Below, piece by piece: positions 24,201 through 36,600 of a stretch of 64,000 nt of DNA. The DNA lies in the NCBI GenBank assembly GCA_018857735.1, contig JABMCL010003792.1, positions 250,001 to 314,000 of the forward strand, given 5' to 3'. The position numbers and the translations under genes are program-made. Under the pieces are notes generated by a model, which was given only the letters and a program-made list of their open reading frames with translations, made no database searches and was not told the origin of the DNA. Numbering within the stretch: position 1 is the stretch's first letter; each line of letters opens with the position of its first letter. The DNA is from Alviniconcha marisindica. Taxonomy: Eukaryota > Mollusca > Gastropoda > Provannidae.

Positions 24201-27200
24201 GATATATACTCATTGAAAGCCCACAAGGTCAAGGGTACACATACTCAAATAGTCAGACGTCCACAAAGATGTATACTCATTGAAAGTCCACAAGGGTACA
24301 CATACTCCACGGTCCACAAAGATGTATACTCATTGAAAGTCCACAAGAGTACACATACTCAAAGTCCACAAAGGTGTATGCTCATTGAAAGTCCACAAGG
24401 GTACACATACTCAAAGTCGACAAAGATGTATACTCATTAAAAGTCCACAAGGGTAGACGTACTCAAAATCGACAAAGATGTATACTCATTGGAAGTCCAC
24501 AAGGGTAGACGTACTCAAAATCTACAAAGATGTATACTCATTGGAAGTCCACAAGGGTACACATACTCAAAGTCTACAAAGATGTATACTCATTGGAAGT
24601 CCACAAGGGTACACATACTCAAAGTCTACAAAGATGTATACTCATTGGAAGTCCACAAGGGTACACTAAAATCCACATAGACGTATACATACTCATTGAA
24701 AGTCCACAAGGGTACACATACTCAAAGTCTACAAAGATGTATACTCATTGAAAGTCCACAACGGTACACTTACTCAAAGTCTACAAAGATGTATACTCAT
24801 TGGAAGTCCACAAGGGTACACATACTCAAAATCTACAAAGATGTATACTCATTGGAAGTCCACAAGGGTACACATACTCAAAATCTACAAAGATTTATAC
24901 TCATTGGAAGTCCACAAGGGTACACATACTCAAAATCTACAAGGGTAGCAAGCTGAACAGAAAGCCTGGGCCTGGCCTTTTTTGTAGTAACAGTCAGAGA
25001 CTGGAACCTTCTCTTCCCCTGAGTTTGGCTGCCCCACTTGCCTTGAACCACTACAGCCCTTGCCTACAGTGGCCAGTGCAACTGGCTTTTTCCAGATGGG
25101 CCCAGTGGGTAGCCAGTTCAACTGGACCCATCAGATGACACTTAACAGAAAAAGCATGAAACAAAATGAAAAAAGAAAAGGAAAAAACAACAACTGGTGT
25201 TTCTTCATAGGGCCCTTGACACAAAGATGTCAAGAGTGTCAGCTGCTGTAGCCCCTGCAGCTGCTGTTGCTGCTTTAACAGTTTAAGTGTTTAAAAATTA
25301 AATGCAGTGCATAATACTGCAAGTGGGTTAAAATGATTTGTATGCGTCTATCTGTTGCACACATGATGTGTCTAAAGTGACGGTTGATAATTTTGTATCG
25401 TGCTTGATTGTTATTTTTGCAGGACAGTATACAGTGTGTTTGAAACATGATACAATTTTTTTTACAGGACAGTACTTATACAGTGCGATCGAAGAATTGT
25501 TATTTTTGCAGGACAGTATACAGTGTGATCGAACATGGTGATCAAAGAATCATTATTTTTGTGAGATAGTTTACACTATACATTTATATACAGTGTGGTT
25601 GGACATGGTGATCAAAGATTCATTATTTTTGCAGGACAGTATACAGCGTGAAATGTGGTGATCAAGGAATCATTATATTTTGCAGGACAGTATACAATGT
25701 GATCGAACATGGTGATCAAAGAATCATTATTTCTGTGAGACAGTATACAGTGTGATCAAAACGTGGTGATCAAAGAATTGTTATTTTTGCAGGACAGTAT
25801 ACAGTGCGATCGAAACGTGGTGATCAAAGCCCTTCACGCCTCCAGCAGCTACTTTGACGTGGGATGTCATGAGGCTCGCACACTGCGACAGCTGCTTATT
25901 GCAGACCCACATGGCTTTTCACACACAGTCAGACTGCTGGTAAGGGCGGCGTGCATGCATGAACTTCCTTGAAGCTTGGACGTGCATGTGCTGTGGCTGA
26001 CTGATAATATTATTAGACTTTAGAGCTGTTTTCCCAGAAGTCTGTGACGGATGTTCTGTTCATTGTGTCCATTGTAAGTCAGCCATATACATGTATATCA
26101 ACCATTATAATTATGGGAGATCAGTGGTCAAAGTAGCCTTTTGATTTTTACCACTATCACTGGTTTTCTTCTTTTTAACTATTGCCCAGTAAGCCCTGAA
26201 TTTGTTATATTCTCTGAAAGCATGTGTTTTGTTTCATATTGGTAAACTACATCATTGTATTTACCAGTCTCTCATTTTGTTGTTTCGGGACACATTTTCA
26301 GTTTTATGCGAGAAACTCTATTATTATCAGTCACATTTTTTTTTTCTTCTCTTTTTCCCAGAACACATTTTTATGTTGGAACCACTGCTGCCTAGCGTTC
26401 ACGTTATGCTCTCATACTGTTGTCTTCGGTATTTTTGTGCGGGAAACACTTGTCTGGAGTTTATGTATTATAGAGTCTTATGTCTTTCTCTGGAACACAT
26501 TTAACTGTGGAAAACACTCCTGCCTAGTGTTCAGGTATCTCCCTGTCTCATGTTGCTTTTTGTGGAACACATTTAACTGTGGAAAACATTCCTGCCTAGT
26601 GTTAGGTATCTCACTGTCTCATGTTGCTTTTTGTGGAACACATTTAACTGTGGAAAACACTCCTGCCTAGTGTTCAGGTATCTCCCTGTCTCATGTTGCT
26701 TTTTGTGGAACACATTTAACTGTGGAAAACACTCCTGCCTAGTGTTCAGGTATCTCCCTGTCTCATGTTGCTTTTTGTGGAACACATTTAACTGTGGAAA
26801 ACACTCCTGCCTAGTGTTCAGGTATCTCCCTGTCTCATGTTGCTTTTTGTGGAACACATTTAACTGTGGAAAACACTCCTGCCTAGTGTTCAGGTATCTC
26901 CCTGTCTCATGTTGCTTTTTGTGGAACACATTTAACTGTGGAAAACACTCCTGCCTAGTGTTCAGGTATCTCACTGTCTCATGTTGCTTTTTGTGGAACA
27001 CATTTACCTGTGGGAAACACTCCTGCGTGGTATTGAGGTACATCAGTGTCTCCCGTTGTTTTTAGCCAAATGTGTTTACCTGTGGAAAATGCTACTGCTT
27101 GGTATTCAGGTATCTCAGTATCTCGTGTGTTTTTTTTCTTCTGCAGAATACGTTTACCTGTGGGAAACACTACTGCCTGGTGTTTGAAGCTCTGGAACCC

Positions 27201-27559
27201 ACACCCATCACCCATGTGTTGTCCAGTCTCCATCTGTCTCATGAACAGGTCACTTGGTGGTTCGCCTTTTCCTCCTGTTTGTAGACTGCTGTACCTGGGA
27301 ATCATAGAACATGGCATCCTTTGACACTGATAAAGGAGGTGGACACACCGTTATTTTGAGGAATGGCTGTTGGTTGTGTGGGCAGAATTTAGTTTTGTTC
27401 AGTGGTGTGCATTTTGCTGTAAGCAGCCTGCTCCCCCTACACTTTGCAGCAGCCGGTCAGTGGGACCAACCCTCCCTGTGTTGTGAGTGCTGTGCAAAGG
27501 GGAGCAAAGTTTATGACACACACTGCACCTTGTGGTGGGAAGAGACTACTTTGGATGAA

Positions 27560-27613
<54 letters not shown>

Positions 27614-30600
27614 CTTGTGGTGGGAAGAGACTACTTTGGATGAACACACGCAGCACACGCACACACACACACCACACACACAATTTACACACACACACAC
27701 ACCACCACACACACACACACAACACACACTCCTACCACACACACACACACATCTCAATTATACACACACACACACACTACACACAACACTTATCAACACA
27801 CACACACACACACACACACACCTACACACACATTTCCACAACACACACACAACACACACACACACATACCACACCACACACACACACACACCACACACAC
27901 ACACACACCACACACAACACACACACACACACACCACACACATCCACTCCTACACACACACACACACACACTGTCTTTCTCTTACTGTTAAAGACGGACA
28001 GTAACGTAAAAATAGACATTAAGTTTTTCTGCCTACATTTCTCTTCGCTGAATATTATTTAATGTTTGCGCTTTGTAAGCTTGTATGTAATATACATATA
28101 TATATGCAGTGGGAAGAGTTGTTCCACTTTGCCATATGAGCACAATGTGTTAAAGTGATCAAGGTGGGAACTGCATGTCTTTGCAGCTGTTGAAAACACT
28201 GCGCAAGCTGACGCTGCAGCTGCTGATGGCGGCTGGCTTTCTGAAACAGAACAACGTCATCCACGCTGACCTCAAGCCCGAGAACATCCTCCTGGCAAAT
28301 TGTAAGACTTACATAGGTGTTGGTATGTGGGTGCGTTTGGGGTGGGTGGGTGGATGGGATTGGGGTGTTGTGGTGTATGGGGGCGGGGGGGGGGGGGGGT
28401 GCTTTCGATGAGTGTGGGGGGGGGGGGGGGGGGTCGTTCAGGTAGTATGTGTGTGTGTGGGGGGGTAACCAGAGCTTCAAGCATGTTGCATACATATGTG
28501 TGGGGGAGGGGGGTAAGTACATATGGAGTTGGGGCCATTCTGTGATGTGTGGGGGACCTAGAGATTGCCACTTTGGGGGGTGGGGGAGGGGGCTGGCTTT
28601 GTATACTTCACTGTAAAGCACTTTGTACTTTCAAAGTTTGTACTTTTTGTACGCATTTCAAATGAATGTGTGGGGGGGGGGGGGGGGGGGGGCATTCAGG
28701 TAGGTGTGTGTGGGGGGGGGGGGGGGGGGGTAACCAGAGCTTCAAGCATGTTGACATACATATGTGTGGGGGAGGGGGGTAAGTACATATGGAGTTGGGG
28801 CCATTCTGTGATGTGTGGGGGACCTAGAGATTGCCACTTTGGGGGGTGGGGGAGGGGGCTGGCTTTGTATACTTCACTGTACAGCACTTTGTGCTTTCTG
28901 AAGCATAAATGCTCTGAAAATCACCGGTTATTATATCTAAGGAAGGGGAGGAGGAGGAGGGGACTTGAGTCTTGTGCTACATAATGTGTATACATATATA
29001 TATATATTATATAAACACACATGGATTTAATATTTCAGTGAAAGACATAAACTCTGTCCGAGTAATAGACTTCGGCAACTCCATCCACAACGTACACCGT
29101 GAAATGTCGCTGTACTACAAGGACTTTGAGGTGCAGTCTCTCCTCTACAGGGCTCCAGAGGTAATGCCTGCTTTGTGCCGGTGTTGTTTTTGTCAGCATG
29201 AAGTGAGATTGATTGAACTTTATTTCTCAACGGTGAAGATATTAGCACAAAGGCCGACTCACATATCTGCCGTGAGAGAGTTGGGTATCCTTTGAAATAT
29301 TGTAGTACAGGGACTTTGAGATGCCGCCTGTCTTCCACACATCCCCAGAGGTAACTCGCTTTCTGCCAGTGTTGTTTTACTGCTTGGTGTCTGAACTGTG
29401 TGAGAAAGGTGCGTCCGTTACACACTTTGGTGGCCTATGAGAAGGGAGGTAACTGGGGAAAGGGCTTTTATAACTATCCTCTCGTACCGCAGTAGGGTTT
29501 CTGAGGTCCAGTGCTTGCTGTTACTGTAGTCACTGGAGATCAGAGGCGTTGGGCTGATGTAGATAGTGCCTTTAGTTACCATTATACCAGCGCTTGGTTT
29601 TGAGCTAAGACAGAGACTGGTATGTACAGAAACTTCTGTTGCAATAGTCACTGGGGATTTAACATTGTGGCATGGAGAAAGTGCCTTTTGTCACAGTGTT
29701 CAGGTGAAACGTAGTTTACTGGCTTGCCCTTTGTTTAAATATTCAAGTGAGATGTCACACATGTACTGATGTGTACTGCTGAGATAGGCATACAGTGTTT
29801 GTGGTGTACTTACAGGTACGTTATGGCATACAGTTTGGTGCTGAGATAGGCATACAGTATTTGCGGTGTACATGCATGTGCATTATGGCATACAGTTTGG
29901 TGCTGAGATAGGCATACAGTATTTGCGGTGTACTTACAGGTGCATTATGGCATACAGTTTGGTGCTGAGATAGGCATACAGTATTTGCGGTGTACTTACA
30001 GGTGCATTATGGCATACAGTATTTGCGGTGTACTTACAGGTGCATTATGGCATACAGTTTGGTGCTGAGATAGGCATACAGTATTTGCGGTGTACTTACA
30101 GGTGCATTATGGCATACAGTTTGGTGCTGAGATAGGCATACAGTATTTGCGGTGTACTTACAGGTGCATTATGGCATACAGTTTGGTGCTGAGATAGGCA
30201 TACAGTATTTGCGGTGTACTTACAGGTGCATTATGGCATACAGTTTGGTGCTGAGATAGGCATACAGTATTTGCGGTGTACTTACAGGTGCATTATGGCA
30301 TACAGTTTGGTGCTGAGATAGGCATACAGTATTTGTGGTGTACTTGCAGGTGCATTATGGCATACAGTTTGGTGCTGAGATAGACATGTGGTCCATTGGT
30401 TGCATCTTGGCAGAAATCTACCTGGGACAGCCTCTCATTTTTGGCACCACCAAGATGGACATCCTCCAGTCTGTGAGCACTGTTGTTCTCTGCCTCTGTC
30501 TGTATGTCACTGCTTATGTGTCTGCCAGTCTGTCTGTCCCTGTGCCCTCTCTCTCTCTCTCTCTGTCCACCAGTCTGTCTGTCTGTCTCTCTTTCTCTCT

Positions 30601-33600
30601 GTCTGTCTCTCGTGTTTCAGTCAGGTAGAAAATCATAAGATATCTGAAATTCAGTTTTGTATACTTTTTTTTTTTTTTTTAAACCAAAATAACCTCTCCT
30701 GCCTTCTCTAAATAATATTTCAAGTTCTTCTACCTGTTTAGTACTTCAGATAAATTAACTCAGTCCTGCGGCTGCCATTCTTATTGATAATGATAAGGCT
30801 ATTTTGCTGTGATGCATACAGTGGAGGTGCCATAGTGGCCCAGTAACTCCTGGATCCAACCAACCCTCAACTGTTTGTAAATTTTGGTTCACACCTCAGT
30901 CAGCACTCCATGTTTTGGACTGTCAAAGTTTCTCTGAAGATAGTCACCTGATCTGATCTTGACAGCAGATGCTAGGGTTGATCTGCTGCAGCCTGGATGA
31001 TGTGACACTCAGATGGTAGGGTTGATCCTGCTCAAGCTTTTTAAATTTTGGTTTACACCCCAGTGTAGCACTTGATTTGCTGCAGCCTAGATGTTGTGAC
31101 ACAGCAGATGCTAGGGTTGATCTGCTGCAGCCTGGATGATGTGACACTCAGATGGTAGGGTTGATCTGCTGCAGCTTGGATGATGTGACACTCAGATGCT
31201 AGGGTTGATCTGCTGCAGCCTAGATGCTGTGACACTAGCAGATGCTAGGGTTGATCTGCTGCAGCCTAGATGCTGTGACACCACTAGCAGATGCTAGGGT
31301 TGATCTGCTGCAGCCTAGATGCTGTGACACTCACCTGCAGCCCCTTGCTGTACATGTACAGTGGCAGTTGCTGTGTTTCAGATGGTGGAGACTCTGGGAC
31401 CTCTTCCTCAGCCGCTGTTCAGTCAGGGCAAGTTTTACCAACAGCTGAAGCGGTTCACGCAGAAGGATGCTGATCAAAGTGATGGTAATGTTGCTTGTCA
31501 TTTTACCTTGTTTGTTTTTTATGCTCATTTTGCTGGCTAGCTTCTGTAGAACCCCTGATGAAACTGAAAGACCATGGCAGTCAGGAGGGAGACCACCCTT
31601 CATTTACTACCACTTATCCTGAACCCTTTCCTGTCATCATTCCGTGCAAATGAACCTCTCACCAAGGTCCACCTGTTAAGACTACTTACCTTGAATCCTT
31701 TCCTGTCATCATTACTTACCTTGAACCCTTTCCTGTCATCATTACTTACCTTGAATCCTTTCCTGTCATCATTACTTACCTTGAACCCTTTCCTGTCATC
31801 ATTACTTACCTTGAACCCTTTCCTGTCATCATTACTTACCTTGAACCCTTTCCTGTCATCATTACTTACCTTGGACCCTTTCCTGTCATCATTACTTACC
31901 TTGAACCCTTTCCTGTCATCATTACTTACCTTGAACCCTTTCCTGTCATCATTACTTACCTTGAACCCTTTCCTGTCATCATTCCGTGCAAGTGAACCTC
32001 TCACCAAGGTCCACCCTTTTAAGGCCATTTGACCTGAACCCTTTCCTGTCATCATACCGTGCAAAAGAACCCATCATGAAGGAAGTTGCAAAAACATGAC
32101 CTTGAGCTTATAATTTTTGTCACGGGGTATAGGGCTGTTTAAAAACTATTAAAACAATTATTACATATTGGAGGAAAAAATGTCATTTCTCTCAGGTACT
32201 GGTGACAAGTTTGACTGGTCATTTTTCTGTGCATAGACAATATTATTCACTGATCAGTGCCAGTTTTTATATATATTTTTTAATGAATCTTTTTCATTAC
32301 TTTGTCATGAGGTGACTGTCTGCTATTGACAGAACATTGAAATTCAATTTCTGACTTCTGTCAGCTGTAGTATGTGCTAAAGGGACACAACTGGCATAGT
32401 CCTGACTTCTTAATTTTTATTTTAAAAAAAATAGTTTTGAGGTGTCTTTGACGCTGTTTTTGAACAGTTTTTATGCTGTCACACCCCATGATCTGGTATT
32501 ACCTATCATGACAGTTCGTGTGACCTCCCATTTTAAAGGTCACAAGAGAGTCCAAAGTTACAGCTGGAAAAAGCTTAAAAAATAAATAAATGTAAGTCAG
32601 CTAGGCATTTGTTCTTGCAAGAACAAACAACAACAAAATGTTTGGATGTGTTTGGCAAAAACACTGAAACAAGAATGACTTCTAGCATTCTAAAACAAGA
32701 TCCACATATGTAAAAGGTTAAAATGAACACTATTTAATATGACAAAACAAAACATGCTAATTTTCAGGGTACATCCCTTTTTCAAGCTACTGAACAACAC
32801 TTGTGTTCTTTTTAACCCTTTATGTGCTTGGCAGTTCAGTAATATTAAAAGAGCTGCCCTTGAAAAACAGGAGCAACAATAATTAACAGTAGCTTATTGG
32901 GAACATGCTGCGTCTACCTTGTTAACTACTGACCAGACATAATGAGCTGGTGAACAACACTGACTGGACAGTGTGTTTTGTTGTGCGGCTGGTGAACAAC
33001 ACTGACTGGACAGTGTGTTTTGTTGTGTGGTGACTGCGCAGCTGGTGAACAACACTGACTGGACAGTGTGTTTTGTTGTGCGGTGACTGTGCAGGGTGGT
33101 GAACAACACTGACTGGACAGGGTGTTTTGTTGCGCGGTGACTGTGCAGCTGGTGAACAACACTGACTGGACAGTGTGTTTTGTTGTGCGGTGACTGTGCA
33201 GCTGGTGAACAACACTGACTGGACAGGTGTTTTGTTGTGCGGTGACTGTGCGGCTGGTGAACAACACTGACTGGACAGGGTGTTTTGTTGCGCGGTGACT
33301 GTGCAGCTGGTGAACAACACTGACTGGACAGGGTGTTTTGTTGGTGGTGACTGTGCAGCTGGTGAACAACACTGACTGGACAGGGTGTTTTGTTGTGGGT
33401 GACTGTGCAGCTGGTGAACAACACTGACTGAACAGGGTGTTTTGTTGCACGGTGACTGTGTGGCTGGTGAACAACACTGACTGGACAGTGTGTTTTGTTG
33501 TGCGGTGACTGTGCAGCTGGTGTACAACACTGACTGGACATTTTGTTGTGCGGTGACTGTGCAGCTGGTGAACAACACTGACTGGACAGTGTGCTTTGTT

Positions 33601-36600
33601 GTGCAGTGACTGTGCGGCTGGTGAACAACACTGACTGGACAGTGTTTTTTTGTGTGCAGTGACTGTGCGGCTGTTGAGGAGACTTCAGCGGTACCATGTG
33701 CCAGACTACTGCTTTGTCAGCTTCTTGGCTGGCCTCCTGAAGTATGACCCAGGTGTGTTGTCAGTGATTCCTTCCATACCTGTATCAGTTGCTTGGTCCG
33801 CTGATCCGCTGAAGTAGGATGCAGTTGGGCTGGCTGTCTATCGCAATCAAACATATAAATGTTAAACGACGCGCTTGGATTTCAGGGGATTTAGTGTATT
33901 TTTGCAGTATATTAGTACTTCACAGAAACTTTGAGTCACTTCACCTGGGTTACAGGTGTACAAGAGCAGTGCTACACAGTCTTAACAATGAATTTGTGAT
34001 GGTTTAGTGAGTTCTTGTCATGATGTAATGGGAAACAGCTGTAAAATATCTGTTTTGTCTAGCAATTGCTGTGGTAGAAAAAATATGTTAAGTGTTTTTA
34101 CAGGTAGTGTGGGCCCTGTACCTGCGGATAACCTGGAATCTGTTAAATGTGTTTACAGGTAGTGTGGGCCCTGTACCTGCGGATAACCTAGAATCTGTTA
34201 AATGTGTTTACAGGTAGTGTGGGCCCTGTACCTGCGGATAACCTAGAATCTGTTAAATGTTTTTACAGGTAGTGTGGGCCCTGTACCTGCGGATAACCTA
34301 GAATCTGTTAAATGTTTTTACAGGTAGTGTGGGCCCTGTACCTGCAGGGTAACCTAGAATCTGTTAAATGTTTTTACAGGTAGTGTGGGCCCTGTACCTG
34401 CGGATAACCTAGAATCTGTTAAATGTGTTTACAGGTAGCGTGGGCCCTGTACCTGCGGATAACCTAGAATCTAGTAGGATGGCGAAAGACAGACTCCTTA
34501 TGTTTGTTTTCATTATGTTGCGTTTCTTCATCTCGCCCTACTGTCTCGTTGAACATTTTATTTCCAGCACCACTAGAGATGAGCGGCTGATGGTGTTCTT
34601 TGTCTCCCCTTCCTCTTCACTTCAGGTGTGTTCATGTTGGCCGTATTCTTTCAGGTGAACGGCTGACCATTCACCAGGCTGCTTGCCACCCCTTCCTGGC
34701 TCCAGAGGTGTGTCTGTCCTACCTCCTGCCTTCCTCAGGTAGAGTTTTGTCTGTCCTACCTCCCTCAGGTAGAGTTGTGTCTGTCCTACCTCCCTCAGGT
34801 AGAGTTGTGTCTGTCCTACCTCCTGCCTCCCTCAGGTAGAGTTTTGTCTGTCCTACCTCCTGCCTCCCTCAGGTGGAGTTGTGTCTGTCCTACCTCTTGT
34901 CTCCCTCAGGTAGAGTTTTGTCTGTCCTACCTCCTGCCTCCCTCAGGTAGAGTTGTGTCTGTCCTACCTCCTGCCTCCCTCAGGTAGAGTTCTGTCCACC
35001 CATCCTTATGCCACAGGTGTCCTACCTCTCTCATATATCTTTGTCTGTCCTGCCTCCTGCCTCCCTCAGGTAGAGTTGTGTCTGTCCTACCTCCCTCAGG
35101 TAGAGTTGTGTCTGTCCTACCTCCTGCCTCCCTCAGGTAGTTTTGTCTGTACTACCTCCCTCAGGTAGAGTTGTGTCTGTCCTACCTCCCCTCAGGTAGA
35201 GTTGTGTCTGTCCTACCTCCTGCCTCCTTCAGGTGGAGTTGTGTCTGTCCTACCTCCCTCAGGTAGATTGTGTCTGTCCTACCTCCTGCCTCCTTCAGGT
35301 AGAGTTCTGTCCACCCTTATGCCACAGGTGTCCTACCTCTCTCATATATCTTTGTCTGTCCTACCTCCTGCCTCCCTCAGGTACAGTTGTGTCTGTCCTA
35401 CCTCCTGCCTCCCTCCGGTAGAGTTTTGTCTGTCTCTCCTAGGTAGGTTGTGCCTACCTCCTGCCTCCCTCAGGTAGAGTTGTGTCTGTCCTACCTCCTG
35501 CCTCCCTCAGGTAGAGTTGTGTCTGTCCTACCTCCTCCTCAGGTAGAGTTGTGTCTGTCCTACCTCCTGCCTCTGTCAGGTAGAGTTGTGTCTGTCCTAC
35601 CTCTCTCAGGTAGAGTTTTGTCTGTCCTACCTCCCTCAGGTAGAGTTGTGTCTGTCCTACCTCCTGCCTCCCTCATGTAGAGTTTTGTCTGTCCTACCTC
35701 CGTCAGGTAGAGTTTTGTCTGTCCTACCTCCCTCAGGTGGAGTTGTGTCTGTCCTACCTCCTGCCTCCCTCAGGTAGAGTTCTGTCCATCCTTATGCCAC
35801 AGGTGTCCTACCTCTCTCATATGTATCTTTGTCTCTCCTGCCTCCCTCAGGTAGAGTTGTGTCTGTCCTACCTCCTGCCTCCCTCAAGTAGAGTTCTGTC
35901 CATCCTTCCTTATGCCACAGGTGTCCTACCTCTCTCAAATAACTTTGTCTGTCCTACCTCCTGCCTTCCTCAGGTAGAGTGTTGTCTGTCCTACCTTGTA
36001 TCACACTCTGGTAGAGTTTGGGCTGCCGTACCATGTGCAGATTAGAATTAGTGTGTACTAGTTAACTTTAACTTGGTAATCTAGCACAACAGGTTAACAC
36101 AACTAAAGACATTTGGCTTGAGGTACTTCTGTGTGTGGTATTAACTCATGAAGCATTTTTCTTCTGACTGATGTATAAATAGAGTTGATCCTGTTTCAGA
36201 TCCTTGTCAGAAGTCAGCATCAGCAGTGTTCATTTCGCCATCAGAGTATCAACACTCCCCACGAATCTCCAGCCCTGTCCAGCAACAGTGCCCTTCATCC
36301 ATCGACCTGCTGCACATAGGCACTGGGTCTTCTTCTCATCTCTACGCCGAGGCTCCAGTGTCACGCAGGTCAGGCCTGGAGGAGAGCAGCTGTCCAGAAT
36401 CAAGAGCAGCACGCAGGAGAAACATTCCTCGGTCACGGTCTCCTTCAAGGAGGCCTGGTTCAGTGCTGAATTGCCTGGGGCAGAGTCGCTCTTCAGTCGC
36501 AAGAGAGCGCTCTCAGTTGTCCATTGGGGAGGTTGCGTCGACGGGGAATGACCTTGGAGAGTGTAGTTTGACAAAGAGGAGAGGACACTTTTCATCCCCG

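Larger units (their letters stand above)
22448..25792 (+). other. Kinase intron before exon 3
   Basis: Non-coding. It holds a dispersed duplication (22950-23030 with 23708-23780, sharing TTGCTGTTTTTAATTGTTGT; and 23640-23690 with 23810-23860), a SINE-head-like piece at 23925-23960, and the two minisatellites listed next. Confidence 0.7.

Noticed and set aside
24057..24950. Regular direct repeats that look superficially like a CRISPR array
   Set aside because: The units are contiguous variants without unique spacers, in an intron of a spliced eukaryotic gene. It is a minisatellite.
26573..27065. A repeat protein on either strand at the 72 bp array
   Set aside because: Both strands are open because the unit is a multiple of three. 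The array derives from the exon 4 boundary of the kinase gene and lies in its intron.
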